Source: Clostridiaceae bacterium
Lineage (GTDB): Bacteria > Bacillota > Clostridia > Oscillospirales > Acutalibacteraceae
Direction: 5' to 3'
Length of the DNA: 53,972 nt
NCBI GenBank assembly: GCA_016295355.1
Contig: JAEDLK010000008.1
Span: 1 to 53,972 of the forward strand
In this document: positions 34,579-41,568 of the stretch, piece after piece
How positions within the stretch are numbered: position 1 is the first letter of the stretch
How the letters are laid out: every line of letters starts with the position of its first letter
The notes under the pieces: generated by a model
Database searches by the model: none
Told to the model about the DNA's origin: nothing
What the model saw: the letters and a program-made list of their open reading frames with translations, nothing else
Translations under genes and position numbers: made by a program

Positions 34579-34629
34579 GGCTTGTCACCTCCTGTATACA
34601 AAAGTACACTAATAAAGTATATTTGTGCA

Positions 34630-34658
34630 TTGAATTATGACTGCTTTGATGCTATCAT
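34630..34658 (+). promoter_or_regulatory. Candidate promoter of the hexosamine gene set
   Basis: TTGAAT (34630-34635), 17-bp spacer, TATCAT (34653-34658), 76 bp before the PIG-L ATG and opposite the AraC gene. AraC-type operators are expected near here, but I found no clear direct repeat. Confidence 0.65.
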
Positions 34659-34733
34659 ACAAATAAGAAAAAGTCAATGGCTTTTTCCCTTTGTGACACA
34701 AGGCTGTCACGCAATGTAAAAGGAGGATACACC

Positions 34734-35438
34734 ATGAATGTATTAGCGATTACCTGCCATCCCGATGACATGGAAATCAACTGCGGCGGCACACTTCTTA
34801 AGTGTGTTAAACGGGGCGATCATGTGACGGTTTGCCATGTTTGCAACGGCAACATGGGTCATGTGGTCATTGAACCGGAGGAGCTTCGCGAGATTCGTAT
34901 TGCCGAAGCGGCTCGATCCTGCGCCATGGGTGGATTTGATGTGGTAACCTGTGATGTGGGAGATTTGGATTTGTATGAAGGAAGCAAGGCTGTCAGAGAT
35001 AAGTTGGTTCAAATCATCCGTAAAGCAAAACCCGATTTGATTTTGACGCATGACCCGAACGATTACATGGCTGACCATGTGGCGGTAGCTCGTTTGGTCT
35101 TTGATGCATCCTTTGCCGCCAGCGTGCCGCATTATGAGCCGGGTGAATATCCGGCCTGTGAGGTAACGCCGCTTTACTATGTGGAGAATTCCGCCGGTAT
35201 CAACTTTATTCCCACCGAGTATGTGGATGTTACGGAAGAAACCGAGTTGAAGCTTAAGATGTTGGCTTGCCACGAAAGCCAGATAAAGTGGCTGATGGAT
35301 CATGACAATGTTGATGTTATCGAGCAGGCAAAGGTTATTTCAAGATTCCGCGGGATGCAGTGCGGTGCCGTTTATGCCGAGGGCTTCCGTCCCTGCCTGG
35401 CCGACCATAAGTTGACCACGAAGAGGCTACTGCCGTGA
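34734..35438 (+). CDS. PIG-L family N-acetylglucosaminyl deacetylase
   Basis: 234 residues. The zinc-binding signature is ITCHPDDMEINCGGTLLK (residues 6-23), with the second ligand in LTHDPNDYMADHVAVARLV. Family members deacetylate GlcNAc-containing small molecules (GlcNAc-PI, GlcNAc-Ins, bacillithiol precursor, diacetylchitobiose). No signal peptide, so cytoplasmic. The ATG at 34734 has AGGAGG. It overlaps the kinase gene by four bases. Together with hexosaminidases and a deaminase-like gene downstream, deacetylation of a released N-acetylhexosamine is the simplest reading; bacillithiol synthesis is less likely because no BshA/BshC genes are near. Confidence 0.85.
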   Translation: MNVLAITCHPDDMEINCGGTLLKCVKRGDHVTVCHVCNGNMGHVVIEPEELREIRIAEAARSCAMGGFDVVTCDVGDLDLYEGSKAVRDKLVQIIRKAKPDLILTHDPNDYMADHVAVARLVFDASFAASVPHYEPGEYPACEVTPLYYVENSAGINFIPTEYVDVTEETELKLKMLACHESQIKWLMDHDNVDVIEQAKVISRFRGMQCGAVYAEGFRPCLADHKLTTKRLLP

Positions 35439-36379
35439 TAGATGTATTGTGTGTCGGCATAATGGTGGCTGATGTCATCACCAAGCCGGTGGATGCCCTG
35501 CCCGGTAAGGGGCTGTTGTCCCAGGTGGACAGTATCGGGATGTATACCGGCGGTAACGCCATGACAGCCGCCATCAATATTGCCAAAATCGGCCCTAAAA
35601 GTGCCGTGATCGGCAAGGTCGGACAGGATGCCTTCGGAGATTTTCTGATTCGTTCTTTGCAGGAAAAAAACATTGATGCGTCTTCGGTAAAACGGGATGC
35701 TTCGGCGCAAACCTCGTCGTCGGTCGTCTTGTCAGATTTCACGGGGGAACGTACTTTTTTGCATTGCGTGGGCGCCAACGGTACCTTTAGCCTGTCGGAT
35801 ATTGATTTTGATAAGGTTGAACAGGCCGCTATCGTGTTTGTGACCGGCAGCTTTTTAATGAACACCTTCGACGGTGAACAGACAGCCGCCTTTTTGAAAC
35901 GCTGTAAGGAAATGGGCAAAACCACGGCTTTGGATGTCTGCTATGACAGTCACGGTCGGTGGAGTCAGGTGCTGGATCAATGTCTGCCGTATTTGGACAT
36001 TTTTCTGCCCAGCATTGATGAAGCCATCGAGTTGTCGGGCGGCGAAACCGATCCGCAAAAAATTGCCGATAGCTTTTTTGATAAGGGCGTGGGCAGTGTG
36101 GTGATCAAGATGGGCGGCAAGGGCTGTTACATCCGTGAAAACCGAACGGATCAGGGAGAGGTTCTCCCGATCTTTAAGGTGAAAGCAGTGGACACCACAG
36201 GGGCAGGGGATAGCTTCTGCTCCGGCTTTTTGGCAGCGCTTTCCATGGGGCACAGCTTTAGGGAATGTGCTTTGTTTGGTAATGCGGCCGGTGCCTGCTG
36301 TGTGATGGCAAAAGGTGCCACAACAGCCATGAGAGATTATGCCGGCTTAAAGGCATTGATCGAAGAATATCAACCATAA
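35435..36379 (+). CDS. PfkB/ribokinase-family sugar kinase
   Basis: 314 residues. N-terminal signature region GGNAMTAAINIAKIGPKS, C-terminal ATP-binding and catalytic motif DTTGAGDSFCSGFLAALS (base Asp in GAGD), and VIKMGGKGCYIRE before it. The GTG start at 35435 overlaps the PIG-L stop by four bases, showing coupling. The PfkB family includes ribokinase, fructokinase, tagatose-6P kinase and glucosamine kinases. By context glucosamine or a related amino sugar is a good candidate substrate; this is inference. Confidence 0.88.
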   Translation: MIDVLCVGIMVADVITKPVDALPGKGLLSQVDSIGMYTGGNAMTAAINIAKIGPKSAVIGKVGQDAFGDFLIRSLQEKNIDASSVKRDASAQTSSSVVLSDFTGERTFLHCVGANGTFSLSDIDFDKVEQAAIVFVTGSFLMNTFDGEQTAAFLKRCKEMGKTTALDVCYDSHGRWSQVLDQCLPYLDIFLPSIDEAIELSGGETDPQKIADSFFDKGVGSVVIKMGGKGCYIRENRTDQGEVLPIFKVKAVDTTGAGDSFCSGFLAALSMGHSFRECALFGNAAGACCVMAKGATTAMRDYAGLKALIEEYQP

Positions 36380-36398
36380 ATAATGAGGAGGTCATTAT
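36380..36398 (+). promoter_or_regulatory. Hairpin presenting a ribosome site in its loop
   Basis: ATAATGA/TCATTAT form a 7-bp stem whose five-base loop is GGAGG, the ribosome site of the NagB-like gene (ATG at 36400). Confidence 0.5.
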
Positions 36399-36399
36399 C

Positions 36400-37347
36400 A
36401 TGAAATTTGAAGATACTGTCAAGGGCTCTCTGCTGGAAGGCTTTTATCCGGCCGGCTGGGATATGGCCCGCATTGATGCTTGTTGCGATCCGGCCAACAA
36501 GGTAGAAGAGCGTCAGAGCTTCTGGAACAAGGATTTTAATCCGATCAAGTGTGACAACATTTATGAGTTCGACACCTATATGGGTCACGAGATCGCCGTT
36601 CAAATCAAAAAGGCTCGGGATGAGGGTCAGAAGCTGGCCATTATTTTACCGGTTGGCCCGATGGGTATGTATAAGTGGGCTGTTTATTTCCTGAAAGAAT
36701 GGAATGTTAAGTGCGACCATGTGTATACCTTTAACATGGACGAATGGGCTGACGGTGAGGGTAATACCCTGGCCGCTGATGATCCGGCCGCTTTCCAGAA
36801 CGCTATGCGTCAGGCTTTGTTCAATCCGCTGGGCGAATTGACCGTTCCGGAAAATCAGCGCAACTTCGCCACCAAGGAAAATTTGCCGACCTATCCCGAA
36901 AAGATTGCCAAGTTAAAGGCCGAGGGTGCCAAATTGGTTTTGGTTTACGGCATCGGCCGTATGTGCCACATCGCCTTCTGGGAGCCGATGTTTGCTGCTG
37001 ATTTCGATACCGACGAGGCTTGGAAAGAGGCTCCGTATCGCATCGGTGCCAAATTGCATCCGCTCACCATTGAGCAGAATGCGATCACCAGCTTTAAGTC
37101 CCGTACGACTCTGGTGCCTTGCCGTGCCAACACCATCGGCCCGGGCTTGTTCTTAAAGGCCGATTATGCCATCGGCGGTTGCGACGGTGCCATGAACCGC
37201 GGCATGCAGTGGCAGGGCATGAGCTTTTGGATGACTTTGCGTTACGGGCCCACAAGATGGATCACTTCCAGCTATATGCCCACCTTGCCGGGTAGACTGT
37301 TCTATCTGAAGGACTTGGAAGGCCCCTTGACGGCTGAGTGCAACTAA
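36400..37347 (+). CDS. Divergent glucosamine-6-phosphate deaminase-like protein
   Basis: 315 residues with the NagB/6PGL fold: FNMDEWADG matches the NagB FNMDEY catalytic-base motif, and YGIGRMCHIAFWEPMF aligns with GxGxDGHIAFNEP. Two sites differ. The Asp of the ring-opening triad (Asp141 in E. coli) is Met, though His and Glu remain. The phosphate loop (PTGGTPxTTY in NagB) is shortened to PVGPMGMY, losing its Ser/Thr ligands. It may act on another or unphosphorylated amino sugar, or an isomeric phosphate. A canonical nagB is present at 45031-45795, so this is not the only copy. Start with GAGGAGG, 20 bp after the kinase. Confidence 0.75.
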   Translation: MKFEDTVKGSLLEGFYPAGWDMARIDACCDPANKVEERQSFWNKDFNPIKCDNIYEFDTYMGHEIAVQIKKARDEGQKLAIILPVGPMGMYKWAVYFLKEWNVKCDHVYTFNMDEWADGEGNTLAADDPAAFQNAMRQALFNPLGELTVPENQRNFATKENLPTYPEKIAKLKAEGAKLVLVYGIGRMCHIAFWEPMFAADFDTDEAWKEAPYRIGAKLHPLTIEQNAITSFKSRTTLVPCRANTIGPGLFLKADYAIGGCDGAMNRGMQWQGMSFWMTLRYGPTRWITSSYMPTLPGRLFYLKDLEGPLTAECN

Positions 37348-37381
37348 TCACCGCTCACCTTATTAAGTAAATATAACAAAG

Positions 37382-37433
37382 AGGAGGAAATCATACATCA
37401 ATGATGCAAATCAGGGTGTGATTTCCTTTTTTT
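37382..37433 (+). terminator. Intrinsic terminator or attenuator inside the operon
   Basis: AGGAAATCA pairs with TGATTTCCT, followed by T7 (37427-37433), giving a classic terminator only 13 bp before the GH20 gene. The 5' arm contains a GAGGAGG ribosome site, and a 6-codon ORF (ATG 37401, TGA 37419-37421; MMQIRV) occupies the loop. Confidence 0.65.
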
Positions 37434-37446
37434 AGGAGGAAAGAGT

Positions 37447-39048
37447 ATGTCTGTTAAGAGAATCTGTATGCAGATTGACTGTTCAAGAAACAGCGTCCTA
37501 ACGATAGAATCATTCAAAAAGCTGATTGTATTGATGGAAAAAATGGGCTATAACGCCTTGCTTTTATATACAGAAGATACCTACGAGGTTGAAGGTGAGC
37601 CACTGTTCGGTTATATGCGTGGCCGCTATTCCAAGGATGACCTCAAGGAGTTGACCGCCTTCGGCGAACAGCACGGTGTGGAAATGATTCCGTGTTTCCA
37701 AACACTCGGGCATATGGAAAGGATGTTCCGTTGGTCCAAGTATTCAAAAATCAGAGACAATCAAAATGTTATGCTTGTGGGCGAGGAAGAAACGTATGCT
37801 TTGATTGAAAAGATGTTTGCCACTTGGCGCGAATGCTACAAAACCGATGTGGCAAAGATCGGTATGGATGAAGCTGCGGCGCTCGGTCTTGGTAAGTATT
37901 TGAAAAAGCACGGATACGAAAACCCGTTTGAGATTTTGGGCAAACATATGAAACGGGTGAGCGAGATTGCTCATAAATACGGCTTTACGCCCGTTATTGA
38001 TGCCGATACCTTCTTCCGGCAGGCCACCGGCGGCGAGTATTATGTGAATGACCCAAATATCATCACACCCGATATTGTCAAGTTGTTCCCGGAAGACGCA
38101 GAGGTGATTTATTGGGACTACTTCCCCAGCGAACAGCAGTGCCGCACCATGATTGAGGCACACCGCCGGTTTAATCGTCCGATATGGTTTTCGGCCAGCG
38201 TCAATTCTTGGACAGGTTTTGTGTCACATAACCGTTCGGCCGTTTATTGGATGAGCAGATCGCTGCACTGTTGCGCAGAAGCCGGTGTCGAAAATATTTG
38301 CATTACGCAGTGGGGCGATGATGGCGGCGAGGCCTCTGTCTTCGGTTCGCTGCCGGCTTTCTTCTATGCTTCCCAGGTGCTGCACGGCAACAACGATTTA
38401 GATGATATAAAACAGAAGTTCAAGGCCATGTTTGGGATTGATTTTGATGATTTCTGCCGTCAGGATGATGCCGTGAATTATTTGAACAACCCGAAAAGCA
38501 CCTTCAATTCCGAAAAACCGGTTCTGTATAATGATCCGTTCTGCGGCATTTATGACGACTTGGTACCGGCCGATATGGCGGAGTTTGATGCACGATATGC
38601 CGGTTATCTTGAAAGTTTCCGTCCACTATGCGAAGATCCGACATACGGGTATTTGTTCAAAACGTCTTATGCACTGTGCGATGTGATCCGACACAAAATG
38701 GATTTGGGCGTTTGCACCCGAACCATGTATTTGTCCGGCGATAAGAAGGGGTTGGACGAGCTAATTGCCCGTTACGATCTCGTTCGTGAAAAGGTCGATG
38801 CCTTCTATCAGGCATTGCGTACGACGTGGTACAAAGAGCGCAAGGGCTATGGCTTCGAGGTACAGGCGGCTCGCTTGGGCGGCTTAAAACAGCGTCTGGA
38901 TGATTGTAAGCAGCGCTTAATAGATTACCGCGACGGGTTGATTGATCACATTGAAGAATTGGAAGAACCGGTTTTGGCTATCCACGAACCCAATGAAAAC
39001 TTTAAGGATAATCGCTACATTCAAACAGCCGGCGCCAATATGTTGTGA
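37447..39048 (+). CDS. GH20-like beta-N-acetylhexosaminidase, divergent paralogue 1
   Basis: 533 residues, no signal peptide. A TIM barrel resembling streptococcal GcnA and Hex1-type GH20 enzymes: RGRYSKDDLKELTAFGEQHG, CFQTLGHMERMFRW, the catalytic Asp-Glu pair in KIGMDEAAALGLG (about 138-150), VIYWDYFPSE and ITQWGDDGGEAS. Where paralogue 2 has IMWSDMFF, this protein has VIDADTFF and lacks the Trp. The all-helical C-terminal domain starts near residue 360. AGGAGG lies before the ATG at 37447. Enzymes of this type remove terminal GlcNAc or GalNAc inside the cell; substrate specificity may differ between the two copies. Confidence 0.85.
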   Translation: MSVKRICMQIDCSRNSVLTIESFKKLIVLMEKMGYNALLLYTEDTYEVEGEPLFGYMRGRYSKDDLKELTAFGEQHGVEMIPCFQTLGHMERMFRWSKYSKIRDNQNVMLVGEEETYALIEKMFATWRECYKTDVAKIGMDEAAALGLGKYLKKHGYENPFEILGKHMKRVSEIAHKYGFTPVIDADTFFRQATGGEYYVNDPNIITPDIVKLFPEDAEVIYWDYFPSEQQCRTMIEAHRRFNRPIWFSASVNSWTGFVSHNRSAVYWMSRSLHCCAEAGVENICITQWGDDGGEASVFGSLPAFFYASQVLHGNNDLDDIKQKFKAMFGIDFDDFCRQDDAVNYLNNPKSTFNSEKPVLYNDPFCGIYDDLVPADMAEFDARYAGYLESFRPLCEDPTYGYLFKTSYALCDVIRHKMDLGVCTRTMYLSGDKKGLDELIARYDLVREKVDAFYQALRTTWYKERKGYGFEVQAARLGGLKQRLDDCKQRLIDYRDGLIDHIEELEEPVLAIHEPNENFKDNRYIQTAGANML

Positions 39049-39084
39049 TGCTCTGCAGTCCAAGACGGAATTATGAAACAATGA

Positions 39085-39113
39085 TTGCATGCTCTGATAG
39101 GATATGCTACTAT
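39085..39113 (+). promoter_or_regulatory. Candidate internal promoter
   Basis: TTGCAT (39085-39090), 17-bp spacer, TACTAT (39108-39113), 17 bp before the start of the second GH20 gene. It could give that gene separate expression. Confidence 0.55.
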
Positions 39114-39130
39114 AAAAAAGTGGTGGTTGT

Positions 39131-40753
39131 ATGGAAAAAAAGTATTTAGGCAGCATGATCGATTGTTCGAGAAATGCTGTTATGAAGGTCAGTGAGGTCA
39201 AGCGTTATATTGATTGCCTTGAGAAGATGGGCTACAATATGCTGATGCTGTATACCGAGGAAACCTATGAATTGGACAATCAGCCGATGTTCGGGTATCT
39301 TCGTGGCCGGTATAGCCGTGAAGAGCTTAAAGAAATGGTTCAGTACGGTGAGGAGCACGGTATTGAACTGATTCCCTGCATTCAAACGCTCGGTCATTTG
39401 GGTCATATTTTCCGTTGGAGACCCTATGAGGGACTGTGTGACCAAGGCGATACGCTGTTGGTGGACGAAGAAAAAACCTACGAGCTGATTGACTCTATGT
39501 TCAAAACGGTCAAGGAGTGCTTTCATTCAAAGAAGGTTCATATCGGTATGGATGAGGCCTACGGTATCGGCCGCGGCCGCTATTTTGACAAACACGGCTA
39601 TGTGGATCACTTTGACTTACTGGAGCGTCATCTGAAACGGGTGAGCGATATGGCCAAGAGCTATGAACTTGAGCCGATTATGTGGAGTGATATGTTCTTT
39701 GCCTTGGCGGACGGTCAGTACTATCATTATGATAATTCAGATGTCATTACGCCCGAAATTGCCGACCGTGTTCCCGAAGGTGTGGGCCTTGTATATTGGG
39801 ATTATTTCACTTCAGAAAAAAAGCAGTGCGACACCATGCTTGAGGCACATCAGCATTTTCATAATCCTATTTGGTTTGCCGGCGGCGGTCTGACTTGGAG
39901 TGGCTTTACACCGCACAATGTGCTGGCACAGCACAATTTGGGTGTGGCGGCCAAAAGCTGTCGTGAACATAATGTTGGAAACTTTATCGTCACTTGTTGG
40001 GGCGATGACGGAAACGAAACCTCAAAATTCAGCGTATTGCCCACTTTGTATTATGCGGCCGAACGGTATCGTGGTAACGACGATATGGCCTCTATTAAGA
40101 AGGGCTTTGAAAAACTGTTCGGTGTGTCATTTGATGATTTTATGAAACTGGATTACCCCAGCACCAAAGGGGCTGCGCTGGAAGCGCATTATGAATCGCC
40201 CGATCGTCATATGTTCTACGGCGACCCGTTCCTCGGTATTTACGAATATGTCATTACCGATGATTATCCCGAATGGGAGGAAAATTATCGGAATCACGCC
40301 AAGGAACTGAATGCTTTGGCCGATACGCCGACTTACGGCTATTTGTTCAAGAATGCGGCGGCTCTGTGCGAGGCCATGAGCGTAAAGCTGTCCTTGGGCA
40401 AGCGTACCCGTGCCGCTTATGAGGCCGGGGATAAAGAGGCTTTGCGTACCGTGCGCGAGGAATATCCGGTAGCCATTGAAAAAATCAAGGCGTTTTATCA
40501 AACGCTGCGTTATCAGTGGATGAAGGAAAACAAGGGCAACGGATTTGAAGTGCAGGATATTCGTTTCGGCGGTTTGATGCTTCGTTTAGAGGATTGCTAT
40601 CAGACACTGGGCGATTATCTTGACGGCAAGCTGTCGGTTATTACTGAGTTGGAGGAACCATTACAACCGCTCGGCAATGCCGGGGAGGATGCTAAACAAT
40701 ACAAGTACGGCGCTATTGTCACACCGGCTCGTATTACACATTTTCGTTTCTGA
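39131..40753 (+). CDS. GH20 beta-N-acetylhexosaminidase, paralogue 2
   Basis: 540 residues, no signal peptide. It shares the layout of its neighbour: RGRYSREELKEMVQYGEEHG, CIQTLGHLGHIFRW, the catalytic pair in HIGMDEAYGIGRG, IMWSDMFFALADG, LVYWDYFTSE, GGGLTWSGFTPHN and TCWGDDGNETS. All expected active-site motifs of the GcnA/Hex1 type are present, so exo-acting removal of beta-linked GlcNAc or GalNAc in the cytoplasm is likely. The ribosome site (GGTGG) is weaker than that of paralogue 1. The pair arose by tandem duplication and is well diverged. Confidence 0.9.
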   Translation: MEKKYLGSMIDCSRNAVMKVSEVKRYIDCLEKMGYNMLMLYTEETYELDNQPMFGYLRGRYSREELKEMVQYGEEHGIELIPCIQTLGHLGHIFRWRPYEGLCDQGDTLLVDEEKTYELIDSMFKTVKECFHSKKVHIGMDEAYGIGRGRYFDKHGYVDHFDLLERHLKRVSDMAKSYELEPIMWSDMFFALADGQYYHYDNSDVITPEIADRVPEGVGLVYWDYFTSEKKQCDTMLEAHQHFHNPIWFAGGGLTWSGFTPHNVLAQHNLGVAAKSCREHNVGNFIVTCWGDDGNETSKFSVLPTLYYAAERYRGNDDMASIKKGFEKLFGVSFDDFMKLDYPSTKGAALEAHYESPDRHMFYGDPFLGIYEYVITDDYPEWEENYRNHAKELNALADTPTYGYLFKNAAALCEAMSVKLSLGKRTRAAYEAGDKEALRTVREEYPVAIEKIKAFYQTLRYQWMKENKGNGFEVQDIRFGGLMLRLEDCYQTLGDYLDGKLSVITELEEPLQPLGNAGEDAKQYKYGAIVTPARITHFRF

Positions 40754-40763
40754 TTCTCATTTA

Positions 40764-40802
40764 CAAAAAGCGGAAAAACCATCGGTTTTTCCGCTTTTTT
40801 TG
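40764..40802. terminator. Bidirectional intrinsic terminator
   Basis: 15-bp stem AAAAGCGGAAAAACC/GGTTTTTCCGCTTTT with loop ATC and T8. It lies between the GH20 gene and the convergent trmO operon. Confidence 0.92.
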
Positions 40803-40843
40803 TATATTGTAAAATCAAGAAAAAATGAAAGGAAAGGGGCAAA

Positions 40844-40895
40844 GCCGTGTGGAAAAGGCGGCCATCGAAACCGTACGGTGTTCGGCTCTCTTCGA
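40844..40895 (-). repeat. Dispersed hairpin repeat, copy B
   Basis: Read on the minus strand it begins AGAGAGCCGAACACCGTACG directly after the trmO stop codon and matches copy A at 30631-30682 at about 42 of 50 positions. The central ACC-GTAC-GGT, GAA/TTC and GCC/GGC pairs form a hairpin followed by CTTTT. Confidence 0.65.
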
Positions 40896-40896
40896 C

Positions 40897-41568
40897 TTAT
40901 ACCGACAAAATATCGATGATGGTCAGTCCGTTCTTTGTGTAGCGGAAGCGAACATCATAGTCGGCAAAGCGCATCCCGTATATCCGCTCGCTGTCGTGTT
41001 GGTATGAGGGACGGGGATTTTGACGCAATACGGCCAACAAAGCATTTCTCTTATCGCTGGGCAGTTTTTTCAGCAATTCCGGATCTGCCGATACATCCAT
41101 TTCCTTAAAAACCGTTTCGTCGGTAAAACCGCCGGTGGCCTCGGGGTGGGCGTCGGCATAGGGCAGATACGGTTTGATGTCAAAAATTGGCGTACCGTCC
41201 ATGAGATCGGCACCGGCCACAATCAGCACGGTTCCTTTATCGGCTGTCTTCTTGATGTCAACGAGTCTTACACAGGAAAGGCCGATGGGATTCGGGCGAA
41301 AGGGAGAACGGGTAGCAAAGACCCCCATGCGTCGATTGCCGCCTAATCGGGGCGGTCGCACCGTAGGCGACCAATCTTCCCGCTTGGCTTGTGAGAATTC
41401 CCAAATCAGCCAAATGTGCGAAAAGCATTCAAGACCTCTTAAGGCCTCCTCACAGCGGTAGGGTGTCTCAAAGACAATCTCTCCGATTAACTCATCCACC
41501 AGACCGCTTTGACGGGGAATGCCGAATTTTTCCTTAAAGTCGGTGTAAATCACGGCTATGGGTTTCAT
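40897..41568 (-). CDS. trmO: tRNA (N6-threonylcarbamoyladenosine37-N6)-methyltransferase TrmO
   Basis: 223 residues. SAM-dependent beta-barrel methyltransferase that turns t6A37 into m6t6A37. The family motifs GVFATRSPFRPNPIGLSCVR and GTPIFDIKPYLPYADA are intact; the N-terminus opens MKPIAVIYTDFKEKFGIPRQ. It overlaps the upstream ABC gene by four bases, so it is the last gene of the maf-nagB-ABC-ABC-trmO operon. The call is secure on motifs; the physiological link to the exporter is not apparent. Confidence 0.93.
   Translation of the reverse strand: MKPIAVIYTDFKEKFGIPRQSGLVDELIGEIVFETPYRCEEALRGLECFSHIWLIWEFSQAKREDWSPTVRPPRLGGNRRMGVFATRSPFRPNPIGLSCVRLVDIKKTADKGTVLIVAGADLMDGTPIFDIKPYLPYADAHPEATGGFTDETVFKEMDVSADPELLKKLPSDKRNALLAVLRQNPRPSYQHDSERIYGMRFADYDVRFRYTKNGLTIIDILSV

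Noticed and set aside
40830..40895. c-di-GMP riboswitch suggested by GGGGCAAAGCCG and a GTACGG hairpin
   Set aside because: The order and core of the GEMM motif do not match, and no plus-strand gene follows; it is better explained as the dispersed repeat.
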